A DNA stretch of 64,000 nt, taken from assembly GCA_035610365.1 (NCBI GenBank), contig CM069435.1, positions 17,969,123 to 18,033,122 on the forward strand. The letters run 5' to 3'. Every line of letters starts with the position of its first letter. Within the stretch, counting starts at the first letter, position 1. Of this stretch, positions 12,491-23,124 are shown piece after piece. The notes under the pieces are model-generated. The model had not been told where the DNA came from. It did no database searches and worked only from the letters and a program-made list of their open reading frames with translations. The translations under genes were made by a program, and so were the position numbers. Origin of the DNA: Aquatica leii (taxonomy: Eukaryota; Arthropoda; Insecta; Coleoptera; Lampyridae).

Positions 12491-12952
12491 TGAAACATTT
12501 AAGAAATATCTTGCAAATGCAAGAGCCTTCTAGAAGCTGTCTAGAAGATATAGCGAAAAGTAGGGAACGTTCGAGAAGGATTCGAGAAGGATTCGCCGAT
12601 GTCTATAAATGCCGAACATGGAAATCGTAGGTCAGTTATTGCTGGAATGCGAATGTGTTAAGAAGATTATCAAGTGGAAATAAATCGTTAACACGCGTGT
12701 GTCTACATAAATAAATCGAGAATAATCGTGAACGTGATAATTAGTGTAAACAAGTGTGATATCCGAGGACGTTATCTTATCTCGTGTTAGTGATAGTGTT
12801 ATACAACGGTTATACATAAATTATAGTGTAAGTGTTTTTATTATTAGATTTTATTAGTTCGGTTAATTTAAAAGTGTACATATTTCTAGAATAAGTAAAC
12901 GTAGTTTTAGTCGTTTTAAATAAATTAGTTTTTAATAAATAAATTCGCAACA
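12491..12952 (+). mobile_element. Solo LTR of a copy-E-like Gypsy element
   Basis: A 462-bp sequence starting TGAAACA and ending CGCAACA, closely matching the 451-bp LTRs of copy E, with no internal region beside it. It is flanked by ATAT on both sides (12487-12490 and 12953-12956), consistent with a 4-bp target duplication, although the surrounding AT repeat makes this less specific. It lies inside the 3' LTR of copy A in the opposite orientation. It keeps a TATA box (12604), a TCAGTT initiator and strong heat-shock-element-like repeats (12565-12588). Confidence 0.88.
12565..12594 (+). promoter_or_regulatory. Heat-shock-element-like array in the solo LTR
   Basis: GAACGTTCGAGAA is three perfect alternating units (GAA, TTC, GAA with 2-bp gaps). 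It is followed by TTCGAGAA (12581-12588) and another TTC. TTCTAGAA lies upstream at 12528-12535. Heat-shock factor binds alternating nGAAn units. Use in this genome is inferred. Confidence 0.6.
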
Positions 12953-13069
12953 ATATATATTTCTTATATCTCCTTCAGATATTTCTGCACCCTTCTCAAA
13001 CGTGTTAGTTGTTGATAATAACTTCGTGAACGCTCTCGAAGCTGATAACAACTTCGCAAACGTTTTACT

Positions 13070-13575
13070 GCTCCTTTCTAAAGACTGTTCTGCCTTAGAA
13101 CAGGAAACTGAATGTAACACTGGTAGAAAGACTTGTGGCGATAGCGGCAGCTTTCTCCATTTCGGCAACTTTCTTGAGCACAAAAGCAGTAGTCAATGGA
13201 CCCGATATTCTACTTGGTTGGTAACTGCAGACCAACACTCGAACGCCTGTTCTTCGGAAGACGACCTTAGCCGTCCGCCAATTCAGTTGATCTAAGCCAC
13301 AACCAAGCTTGGGTACTGCCAATTTCTTAATATTGTGGAATTTCATTTCTCTCTTGCGATCATTATAAAAATTTGCTTATAACGGCTTTGTAAGTCAGTA
13401 TTTCTTGGTGACCAGATAGAAAATGAAGCACCTGTCACCATGTAGTTTTAAAACTTTTCCGACCGCGGATTGCTGTCTTCGTAGTTCATCTGACCGTCCA
13501 AACTCCTTTTTAAATATGTACGACTTGTTGTACCTCGGTTGTAACTCCGAACCTAGCCTTTCCAGAACCTCCGTA
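13070..13575 (-). pseudogene. Macro domain and CCCH finger of Gypsy copy A
   Basis: Minus-strand remnant of the accessory module that follows integrase. FIFYLVTKKY-type sequence near 13400 and KLAVPKLGCGLDQLNWR at about 13260-13320 match the C-terminal two thirds of a TARG1-like macro domain. Both key residues, the Lys of LVTK and the Asp of GCGLD, can still be read. The N-terminal third, including the AHCxS motif, is deleted near 13520. The CCCH finger (about 13136-13190) keeps its C-X7-C-X5-C-X3-H spacing in another frame. The polypurine tract and 3' LTR start follow at about 13068. Confidence 0.78.
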
Positions 13576-13580
13576 TATGC

Positions 13581-16267
13581 TTATAAACTATAAAAAACAT
13601 AAATCGGGGCTAGACGATCGATGTGGACCACTTTTGGCTTGCCTCTGGGTGGTTTTGGAATGCGATATATGACGTCATTAATACGCTGCACGACTTCATA
13701 AGGGCCCTCCCATTGCCTCTGCAGCTTCGGCGACCAACCACGTCTTCTTTGGGGATTATACAAACATACCATGTCGCCAGGTTGAAACTCACCATTTTGT
13801 GCCTTGACGTCATATCTGGTCTTCAATCTGTCGCTGGCAATTTGTGTGTTTTTACGGACCTCCTTATGTACTTCGTCTAGCCTCTTGGTCAGCGTAGTCT
13901 TCTTCAGCAACTTCTTCTTCCGGTCTACGTTCAAATTGGAGGTCGCATGGCAGTCGTATTTCGCGACCGAGCGTGACACATAATGGTGTTTGACCTGTGC
14001 TTTCGTGAACGGATGAATGGTATGCCATTAGAAAAAGGTGCAAGTGCTAATTATTTTCCCGTTGTTCGTTTTATCCGCTTAACCATGCCATCAGATTGGG
14101 AATGGAGAGGCGTCGTCCTAATTTTGTTAATTCCCAACAGTCAACAAACTACTTGAAACAGCCTAGACTCAAAGTTGCGGGCTTGGTCGGAGTGTAATTC
14201 CAACGGAACTTCAAAACGACAGAAAAACTCTTTCATTGATACGTTTGCGACTGTAGCAGCTTCTTGATTAGACCATTTCTTGATGCCCAAACCGTGCCCT
14301 TACGACACCATTTCATGACGTACTTTTTGCCTTTCAGCCATTAGAATCTTTCTCGAACTTTCCCCAATGTCTTCTTTATGCCAAAGTGTCCTCCTGATGT
14401 ACCATCGTGGAGATGTATCAATACTTTGACACCCGACTCTTTGGCATTACCAATTGTAGTTTGTTTTCATGCCCTGGACGCTCTCTAAGAATCGCTTAAA
14501 AAGACCGACTTCTACTATCAAAGAGTCACATGCGCCCAGTACGCTTTGATGTTTCTGCCTAACGCACTCACTTTTTCCCAAATTGGTCGTCGGTCGATTT
14601 CTTTCCAGTTCAGGAGTAGTTCTCTGGAAACGTCCGACTTTTCCTTCAAGTCGTGAACAATGGCAGCAGTCCGTCGGACATGGTCTTCTAGACAAGGCTT
14701 CAGCGTTCCGATGACTCCTTCCGGCATGGTGTTCTGTGTCATAGTCTTACTCTTGCAGTTTCTCCATCCATCTTGCTACTTGTCCTTTCAGAACTGCGTG
14801 ATCTGTCCTCAGTAAAAATTTTCGTCCATACAAGTATTTGTAAAATGGACTTAACGACTGTTAACAGCTCCCTCCTAATCATCCAATAATTCCTTTCTGA
14901 CCAGGACAAAACTTTTTTAAAAGACGCGATGATTTTTTCTTGTTTGCGTTGGTAACAAAAACAAATTTTCCATCTTCTCTTGGTTAACTTAAAATCGGCG
15001 AGTGACTAGGGCCTGTTTTAGTAGATGGAAATCATTTTCGCAGTCTTCATTCCATCTAATTTCTGCTCTTTCTTCGGTCAATTTCGTCAAAGGTTTGGCA
15101 ATATTGAAAAATCTGGATACAAATCATCTATAATAGGTGCACAATCCAAGAAAACTTCAGACCTGATGTTTGTCGATTGATCTTGGCCATGCTTGCACTG
15201 CTCAAATTTTGTCTGGTGCAGTTTTTACTCCAACTGTAGATACGACGTGGCCAAGATATTGCAACGTAGTCGTTGGAACACTTCTTTCTGGTTGTGTACA
15301 TGTGCTTCAAAGGACCTTCCAACCACGATCACGTCGTCTAGGTAAACCAAGCACGTCTTTCAAGACAGTCCGCGCAAGATGGTCTCTATCAAACGCTCGA
15401 ACGTTGCAGGAGAGTTATACAGGTCGAATCTTGATACTGCTGGATCAACACTTTAACTTTAGCCTGGTCTTGGTTGAAGTTTTGGCATTTGGAGGTAAGA
15501 ATGTCGAATAGATGTTGTGGGCACTTCTTCGGCAACGTATCTGCATTAGACTTCATGCATTTCACAATTTGAGATACTGGCGTGCATTGGCCTACAACAG
15601 TCTTTTTTCCAACGTTACTGATTCTGAGTTCACATTTAAGATCCTTACTGGCATCGCGTTTTTCACTCGTACTAAAGTTCTGCCTACGAGTAGTCCCTTT
15701 TCAACTAAGCCGCTCTCCATGTTCGATTGAACAAATCGCGCAAATGTAGACTTCCCAGAGATTTCCATCCAGGCGTGCCATCACCACACTTTTAGTCCTC
15801 GCAGGTAGAGTCACATCTTCACTCAATGAGACTCGCACGGCTGCCTCCTCTAGCAAATGAAAAAGAATTTCTTTATTGTCGATCTTCAGGACATCGTTCT
15901 TCATATTCAAATGGAACACATACTTCTTTATAACATATATTCCTAGGATAACTTCTTCCGTAATGTCGGCTAATAGTATTTGATAGTCGAGTACTCCATT
16001 TCACAAACTAATGGTTACTTTGACGTGTACGTGAGTAGGTATTTCTTCGCCCGTCGCCGTTCAACTTGGTGCTGGTGATGTCTTTTCGTTTTCCAATAAC
16101 ATGTCAGAACGAATGATGGTTTTCGTCGCTCCCATGTCAACCAGTAACTGAACACTTCTTTCATTGATCTTGCCATCGAGATAAATGCTATGCAATTGCT
16201 CCCTAGGCAATGCCATTTGATTACTAATCTTCGGGACATGGCTCGTTGAGGTCGACTTTCGTCCCAT
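13581..16267 (-). pseudogene. Gypsy pol remnant of copy A
   Basis: Minus strand, from the N-terminus. The protease (16267-16060) has VDMGATKTIIR, where the usual Asp-Thr-Gly reads Asp-Met-Gly. VIMARLDGN-type sequence follows near 15780, then the linker before reverse transcriptase. Near 15430 the sequence jumps from the linker (LIQQYQD) to the middle of reverse transcriptase (the ATFERL-equivalent), so the first RT blocks including the first catalytic Asp are missing. RT thumb, RNase H traces and integrase follow (14742-13581). The integrase ends with a GPYEV...VIYRI GPY/F motif and VVHIDRLAP. Many stops; not functional. Confidence 0.82.
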
Positions 16268-16339
16268 TCGGTCGTCTTTTAGTCTTCTTTTGGGCGTCGT
16301 ACTAGGTGGTACACTCCTCGCAGTTCCAGCACATTACTT

Positions 16340-17359
16340 CTCTTCCCTAAGCTACTTGTTCGCGGAATACACGTCGCACTATTTTCTCAATACTTTCTTG
16401 TGTGTTCGAGGATATTTCTGCAGCACAACGGAGCTTGTTGCTGCCTCGGTGCAACGCCTGTGTTGCTGCTTCAAACTCCAAAGCATGGGTTAAAGCGGCA
16501 TCCAACGTTTTCGTTCGAGCTAACCGGAGAGTTTGCTGCGTCTCGCTGTCTCGGAGGCCGTCTACAATGGTTTGAAGAGCCAACTGCTCCAAGAATGTAT
16601 CTGGTGCTGTAGGATACGCAAGCCCTGTTAATTTTGGCGATGTCAGCCTAAAAGTCTTGAAGACTTTCGGCAGCTTTCTGAACCTGACTTTTAACTTGAG
16701 CTTGGTACCCTTGTTGAAGATGAGCATCTCTATATCTCATTTCTAAACGTGAAATTAAAAGTTCGTAATTATCTTGTAGGTGGTCAGGAACAGTTTGCAA
16801 GATTTCAAGGGCTTCTCCACTATTAAAAACGTCGTTTTCTGCTTGTTGCTCCAACCATTAGCTGTAGCTGCGACTTTAAACTGCTTGTAGTAGGTTGACT
16901 ATGGAACTTTTACCATCAAAATGAGTGGTTTCTTCCCCATGGTTTATTCTTTCTTCAAGCAGTTTCATTCTATTTCTGCTTCTATTTTGTCATTCATAGA
17001 TTAGCAAATTTCTTCTTTTAAATTTAACATATCTGTTTGGGTTTCCTCTTGAACAATTTTGATTAGATTTTTTATGCTCGTTTGTATTTCTTCTTTTAAA
17101 CGTCTAGAATGTTCCATCAATTTTTCTTCTATTGTCTGGGTATTTTCAAATAATTTTTCTTAAATTTTTGCAAAACTTTTCTTCCATTTTTCTAGAATTG
17201 TTTTCTATTTTCTGCGAATTCTCGTGAAACTTTTCTTCTATTTTCTGAAAATTTTCAGACCGTTTTACTTGCATATTTTTATTCATCGATTCTTGACCAT
17301 TTTATATTAATTCGAGCAAGTTTTGCGTCCATTTTGGTTTGATAACGAGTTACCGGCAT
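16340..17359 (-). pseudogene. Gypsy gag remnant of copy A
   Basis: The minus strand opens at 17359 with MPVTRYQ, matching the MPVTRSQ start of copy E gag. A frameshifted coiled-coil region rich in Glu and Lys follows, then the conserved gag core with PDHLQDNYELLISRLEMRYRDAH (about 16790-16720) and TFLEQLALQTIVDGLRDSETQQTLRLAR (about 16590-16510). The C-terminal part before the zinc knuckle reaches about 16347. Gag would form the particle shell. Stops and frame changes make it inactive. Confidence 0.8.
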
Positions 17360-17480
17360 AAGATATAACACGAATTAAAGAAATTAATTACTTTAACGAA
17401 CTGAAAAACTATAATTACACTCTATAAACAAATACACGAGGCGCGCACTAAACAGTTTTATTTATTTACACGATTTCGAC

Positions 17481-17509
17481 GGGTTTCAATACCGCACACC
17501 TGTCACCAA
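17481..17509 (-). other. Primer binding site of Gypsy copy A
   Basis: Directly inside the 5' LTR the minus strand reads TGGTGACAGGTGTG, aligning with TGGTGTCAG in copy B and TGGCGTCAGG in copy E. A tRNA-Leu 3' end (CTGACACCA) fits best. Confidence 0.6.
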
Positions 17510-17866
17510 TGTAACGAATTTTGAAACTAATTTATTTATAACGAAATATTTACACGTTTATAGCTACACGAACTAATTAAATCTAACGATATTTAGGAAA
17601 AACACTCGAAAAATAATATCCGCGGATAACAACTTCTATTTATCGAAAATTGACACTTGTTTACATTAAAGGCACGTACGTTTATACTCCGTTATATTTA
17701 TCTCAAACACACGCATTAATCCCTTATTTATTAAACACTTCGGACTTCGAATAACTGACTTACGATTCCTTTAACCCGTTTTTATATATTTCTGTTATAT
17801 TTTCGAGAATTTTCTACATACTTCCCAAACGTTCTAGTTGTTGATAACAACTTCGCGAACGTTTCA
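17510..17866 (-). repeat. 5' LTR of Gypsy copy A
   Basis: A 357-bp LTR read on the minus strand, starting TGAAACGTTCGCGAAG and ending ATTCGTTACA. It holds a perfect heat-shock-element-like TTC-GAA-TTC trio (17802-17814), a TATATAAAAA box (about 17780-17790) and a downstream TCAGTT. The 3' LTR shares about 180 bp with it around 12300-12490. Confidence 0.8.
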
Positions 17867-17875
17867 AAACATACA

Positions 17876-18935
17876 GTGTGTCAAATTAAAAACTTTGAAT
17901 TGGGAATATATTTGACATAAAAAAATAATATCAAAAATTACAAAAACCCCTTTCGACAAAACGGAGGAGGAACCAAGTTGACATCATAAATGGCACGTCT
18001 CCACCTACCCTTTAACTCAACTTCACCATCCACTTAAAGGCGAATCAGAATTGTATCTAATTGCGGCTCGTGATCTATTTGATCTTCAAAAGTTTGAAGA
18101 ATCAAAGGCTCTATTGTGCCTTCAAGTAGTTCTTGAAGAATGTGCATTTTGCAAGGAAAAAACTTATGTGCTTTTAAGACTTTTCGTACCGATTCATGTG
18201 ACACTCCCGTTAATTCTGCGACTTTGTGAAGCGACGTTGTTGAACACATGGCGACTTGACCCAAAATTTGAATTTGTACCCTTTCATCCAGAATTCTTGG
18301 TTGCTTTACTTTGATATTTGCTTCAGAACCAGTGGCTTCAAATTTCCGCACAAGAAGACGCACGTAAATATCGCTGACATTTTTATCCAGATGCCTTGAA
18401 TTGAACGCAGTAGCCCGTAAAGCACATGAAATTTCACTTGTGTAAAGATAAATTATTTCAACCCGTCCAGCAATTAAGTATACCATTTTTACAATTTTTT
18501 TCAAAAAACCAGTTCGTATAAAATTTAACAATGACGCACTTCAAAGTAATTTTAAATACTGACCTGTAAATACCTGTAAACACTAAGAAAAGACCCAAAC
18601 AAATACGTTTGATAAAACAAAATTATAAAAATCTTTGATCTGCTTCTCCTGATTGTCGTTGTTGAGATAATGGAACTCATTGTATTATACAAGAGATCAA
18701 ATCCAATATCCTCAAAAATAATTGGATATTCTAGGAGATACAACTTTTGTTAACTATCCCAAAAATTAAAATTTTTCATTACAGCGTAATTTTAAGGGTT
18801 GACAGCATCTCCCTAAATGTCCATTGATGTCAATTTGGTTCCCCCTCCGTATTGTTGAAAAAGGTTTTTGTAATTTTTGATATTTTTGTTAAAAGCATAC
18901 ACAATCCAAAGTATTTCCATAAAAAATTTATATTA
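17876..18935 (-). mobile_element. Mariner-like element with internal deletion
   Basis: Long terminal inverted repeats: about 17910-18010 (ATATCAAAAATTACAAAAAC ... GGAACCAAGTTGACATC) pairs with about 18800-18905. A TA precedes the left end (17874-17875). Inside is only the N-terminal DNA-binding part of a transposase on the minus strand, so this is a non-autonomous derivative. The left end lies about 10 bp from the 5' LTR of Gypsy copy A. The right boundary is approximate. Confidence 0.75.
18034..18501 (-). pseudogene. Mariner-like transposase, N-terminal fragment
   Basis: An open minus-strand reading from MVYLIAGRVEIIYLY, with two helix-turn-helix-like segments. The first has NVSDIYVRLLVRKFEATGS. 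The second has STTSLHKVAELTGVSHESVRKVLKAHKF. It ends at LQELLE followed by unrelated sequence. This layout is typical of the DNA-binding half of arthropod mariner/Tc3-like transposases, which would bind the terminal repeats. The catalytic DDE half is deleted, so only about 165 codons remain of a protein usually near 350 residues. Confidence 0.78.
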
Positions 18936-19894
18936 AAAAAAACAAGAAAATGTTTCTTTGGTCTTTCATTATCAAAAAGACTTTAAAATAATAACAAGCT
19001 TAGTTATAAGGTTAAAACAACGTTAATAAAATCATCGATGCTAGAGTAAAAAAAAGAAAACGTATTATTTCAAGTAAAAAATGTAAAATGAGTGTTATTT
19101 TAAATAATAATGATACAATGATTAAAAAAGTAATCGTTATTTTGAAAATTGTAATTAATGAGCAAACATTTGAACATGTTTCAAAAAAATAAATAAATAT
19201 GTAATTCTTATTCGAATGAGCGTCAAATAAAAATTCAATCGTTGTTTTAGTAATTTTGAATGACGAACAAAAAATTAAATCGTTATTCCGCTAATTATAA
19301 CTAACAAATAAAGTTTCAATCATTATTTAAGTATGTTAACGATTAAAACATAAATAAAACAAAACTGTTTTTTTGTTCCAACTTGTGCTCAAATTTTTTC
19401 AATTTTTTTTTGTTGAGCAACTGTTTGTAGTGTTGAGCTATACGTTTACCCTTCCCCACTAATACCTCAAACAATCCTTGTCTGTAATTAGATATAGAAT
19501 ATTCTTTAAACAATTACTATCTTATTACCTTTGTAATCAGAAAAACAAACAAAATAATTGATGCCTAAATTTTGTGACAAAAATAGAACTGTCCCCCTTT
19601 GATTAGAATTTGTATATAAAACAAAAAATCAAAAAAGTACTTACCTCTTTAGTTTATGTTATAAGAGCATAACCAGTATATCAGTTGTCGACCTGCAACC
19701 AAACAAAGAAATATTAGAAATCTTTTCAAACAACTTTTTCTTACTAAAGATAATTAAATTAGTACCAAAGCAATACCACAAGACATACGCTGCATTAGCC
19801 TTATAGAGAAGTGTGTTATCAGATTTTGTATCAATTTTTTTTATTTTTTCATCAGAAGTATTGTGTTACTAAAACAAACAATCTTGTTAGTCTT
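18936..19894. other. No gene; contains degenerate short tandem units
   Basis: AT-rich. Between about 19085 and 19350 a motif like TCGTTATT...TAATT...GAACAAA recurs four to five times, about 40-100 bp apart, suggesting an old minisatellite-like tract. Nothing else was recognised. Confidence 0.4.
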
Positions 19895-20235
19895 TATATT
19901 TATTGTTGAATATAAGCCTCTTTCATTTGTTTCCATGTTTTTCTGTTGTTCGCTGTCCTCGTCCATTGACTCTCCGTTATAATGTTAATGTCGTCGACCG
20001 ATCTTCCTTAGGGTCTTTCTGTACTCATTTTTTTTCGGCGGTCTCCAGAAGGTGGCTTTATAAGTCAATCAATGTTTTTTCTAGACACGCGACTTATCCA
20101 CTGCCATTTAAGACCCGATGTTCTCTCTATGACGCCCGTTACAGTTGGCTTTGATATCGTTATTGCACATTTCGTCTATTATGGTGATTCCTAGCATTGC
20201 GCGTTCCATGGCTTTTTGAGTCAAAGTTTAGCTGC
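19895..20235 (-). pseudogene. LINE C-terminal fragment
   Basis: The minus strand reads QKAMERAMLGITIIDE, then KATFWRPPKKNEYRKTLRK, ending METNERGLY. This is the typical end of RTE/craniofacial-type LINE proteins, where the AMERAMLGI block is followed by a Trp-rich and Arg-rich tail. Several stops are present. It is the 3' end of the LINE whose other parts lie beyond the mariner-like insertion at 20285-21774. Confidence 0.72.
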
Positions 20236-20284
20236 AGATGTCATACACTTTGAGTTTTAAATACATGTTAGTTGAATTTGCTAG

Positions 20285-21774
20285 TTGACATTTTTGCTCG
20301 AGTCATCGACATATTTTTTTCAATGGATTTCGATCGAGTTCATTTTTTTGAGTACGAAAATGTCAAAACTGTGACATTTTAAAGAATCTGGTGGATCAAT
20401 CATTTTAGTGTTTTAATTTACTACACTCGATATTTTTCTACTTAAAATCGAGCATTCTAAAAAGAACGAGGCAAATTATTTTATTTCAAAGAAATCACCA
20501 AAATTTACTGAAATCAATATCAACGACTACAATAAATATAGAAATAATGAATGATAAAAGCAGAGACGTATAACAAAAAATCAAAGTAAATGTTCGAAGT
20601 GACCTCCAAGCATTTCTTGACAATATCCGATACGCTACTGAAACTCCTGGAGAACCTTACCAAGAGGATCACTTGGAATTGCCCGGATTTCGTTACGAAT
20701 TTTGTCCTCTAGTTCGTCGATGGTATTTGGTCTATTGAGATAGTTTTGCTTTTTAAATAATCCCATAAGAAGTAGTCAAGAGGGTTGAGATGAGAAGATA
20801 TCAGAGGCCATTCGATAGATATTAGTTAGCAAAAACTTAGTTTGAATATTTTAAAATTATTGTCGCAAAATGGGGTGGTGCACCATTATGTTAGTACCAT
20901 ATCGTGTAATCGCACTAACTCATCTCTTAAACATTTAAGGCATCTTTCAGCTGTCAACGCGCCCCCAAAAAAAATGGACCCAAGACGAACGGTTGCCTAC
21001 AATGCCAGCCCAAACATTAATTTTTTGTGGAAACTGTTAAGAGTTTCCATTTTCGTATCGTCAAGGTAATAGGTAAGCTCGTCGGAAAATACAATATTCC
21101 GTAAAAATTCTTCGTCACAATTGAAATGTTGAAACGTGGTTTCCCAAAACTTTAACTTGCAGTCAAGGTCATCTTCGTTTAGTTTTTGTACCAAAACTAC
21201 CATGCCATTTTTCCATTTTCATGAAACTCAACGTTTAATTTAACATCTTCCTGAACTGTTGAACGACTCATTTTAGAGCGATCTCTCCCATTGTCCACTT
21301 TTAGCTCGATCTTGCTGTGTAATTACTTCTCTGTTACGATATTTGTTATTAAGCAAACAACAAACTTCAACTTGTGTGCGAACTCTGTCTCCGTGACCGA
21401 TCATCATCAAAAGTTCTATTCTTTCCCATTCACTTAAACGGAAGACCATTTTCAAATAGTTAAGGAAAGAAAAATGTATTTGAAATGCTATTAAGCAATA
21501 ATTATTTAGCAAAATACAACTAACAACTGCCAAAATCGTTTGTTTTTTCCTGTGCTTCCTTGATAATTGGTCTTATCGCATAACTTTTACATACATTTTT
21601 AAAACTTGATAACCTAATATCTCAAAAACTTTTCTCAAGGTAACACTTTTTTGATATTTTCATACTCAGAAAAATGAACTCTATCGAAACCCGCTGAAAA
21701 AAATGTGTCGCATTTAAAAAAAATTGTCGATGACGTCATAGCTCAGAAACAGAACACGAGCAAAAAATGTCAAT
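20285..21774 (-). mobile_element. Mariner-like transposon inserted in the LINE
   Basis: About 1.5 kb with terminal inverted repeats of roughly 110-130 bp. The left end TTGACATTTTTGCTCG (20285) pairs with the right end CGAGCAAAAAATGTCAA (ends 21774). The match continues inward through ATCGAGTTCATTTTT (left) and AAAAATGAACTCTAT (right). It carries a decayed transposase on the minus strand. Confidence 0.82.
20580..21450 (-). pseudogene. Mariner-like transposase
   Basis: The minus strand opens with MVFRLSEWERIELLMMIGHG and a helix-turn-helix segment with TQVEVCCLLNNKY (about 21450-21330). Part of the linker is lost. VFSDELTYYLDD near 21080 matches the block with the first catalytic Asp. Later blocks are in other frames. 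The C-terminal part reads NYLNRPNTIDELEDKIRNEIRAIP (about 20750-20680) and ends GGHFEHLL (about 20600), the usual mariner-like C-terminus. Frameshifts and deletions make it inactive. It belongs with the inverted repeats at 20285 and 21774. Confidence 0.8.
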
Positions 21775-21779
21775 GGTGG

Positions 21780-23124
21780 AAAAAAGTGTCCGAGGAAAAT
21801 TTCTTCAAACTTTATCATTTAAGAAATAATGAATTTATTATTACATTACCAGCTCGCTGTATATTTCTCCACATTTTCTAATTCGGTATATTGTACGGTC
21901 ACCTTTTGCTGACTGTTTTTTCGTTTTATTCAGACTATTTACCACAATTTTAAGCTCCTCGATGGTGACGCTTGTTAAAATTGTCTCCGTGTTAAATACT
22001 TCGGGTATACTCTGTCGATCTTTATGCTGCTTTCGTCATAGTTTAGTTGTTGAAAACATTTACAATTGCTGTAGTAAAAAGTTTGGGAAAGATTGGGTCT
22101 CCTTGTCTCACTCCTTTGTTGAGATTCATTTTTTCTGTATGTAGATTTTCATTTATTTTTATGTGGAAGGTAGCCTCCACATTGCCAAATGCTTTATAGT
22201 CATTTATAAATCCTATGTGTATTGAGATATTGTTGACTTTTCGACAAGTGTTCGGATTGTTTGCAGAAGTTTCTTCGTAACCCTGTGTTTGTAGAAATCC
22301 AGTTTTGTTGTCCGCATCCGGAGTTTATACAAGTGCAATAATAAGGGGCAATAATTTTCTATATTTATGATGTTCCCTGTTTTGTATAGAATGATCATCT
22401 CAGCATTTTCCCACTTTTTGGTATTTTTCCTTCGAACATACATATGTTTGTAGGTATCCTCAGAGCATCTATTAATGTGTTTCCTCCCATTTTTAGAATT
22501 TCTGACGTTATTCTCCTAGGATCTCCCGGTTCTTCATTTGTTCCAATGCATGTGTGATTTCGACTGCCGTTATTTCTGGCAATTCTTCTAATTCCATTTT
22601 GTGGGTTTCATTGGGTATGGTGTGGAAGATGTATATAGGTTGTCATTGAAATGTTGTACTTATTCGACGAAGTCTTTTTTGCCTGTTGCAAGATCGTTTA
22701 TGTTCATTTTCAGTAGTATTTCTGGAAACCTTGTTTTCGTATTTGTCTTTGATCAGTGTCAGAATCTCAGCAATTGAAAATTTCTTTCTGTTTATTAGAT
22801 TAATTCTTTCTATTTTTGTGTTTATCTGAATCCTTGTCCGGACCAGTCTGTGATCGCTTCCTGGGTCAAATTTATTTAATAAGAGATATCTGTACATATG
22901 TTCTTTTTATTAGAGAGCATGAAGTCAATTTCATTTTCTGCCCAGTCATCTGCACTCCGCCACGTCTATTTTCTTTAGTTTGGTTTCTTAAAGAAAATGT
23001 TTAAGCAAAACAGATTTTCAGTACTGATATAGTTAATTAATGTGTCTCCTCTATCGTTCCTCTCTCCCAGATCAAATTTCCTTACGTATTCGGTATACTG
23101 TAGATGTCTTGGCGTTAAAATCTA
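21780..23124 (-). pseudogene. LINE endonuclease and reverse transcriptase remnants
   Basis: The minus strand has DFNAKT at the Tc1 insertion edge (23120), then EYVRKFDLGERNDRGDTLINY (about 23090-23035). NKFDPGSDHRLVRTRIQIN (about 22870-22815) contains the SDH endonuclease motif. The reverse transcriptase starts KKWENAEMIILYKTGNIINIENYCPLLLHLYKL (about 22415-22320). Next come IGFINDYKAF, the catalytic palm start (about 22215), and KGVRQGDPIFPKLF (about 22120). The FADD block is not readable. Many stops. Confidence 0.77.

Larger units (their letters stand above)
12262..17866 (-). mobile_element. Ty3/Gypsy LTR retrotransposon, copy A (degenerate)
   Basis: Read on the minus strand: 5' LTR (17866-17510), primer binding site, gag (17359-16340), protease, a deleted reverse transcriptase, RNase H remnants, integrase, macro domain, CCCH finger, polypurine tract and 3' LTR. 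The 3' LTR starts near 13068 and is split by a solo LTR in the opposite direction (12491-12952). It resumes at 12490 and fades near 12262, where CACTCGAAAAATAAT is shared with the 5' LTR. Frames are broken throughout. It belongs to the same lineage as copies B-E. Confidence 0.87.
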
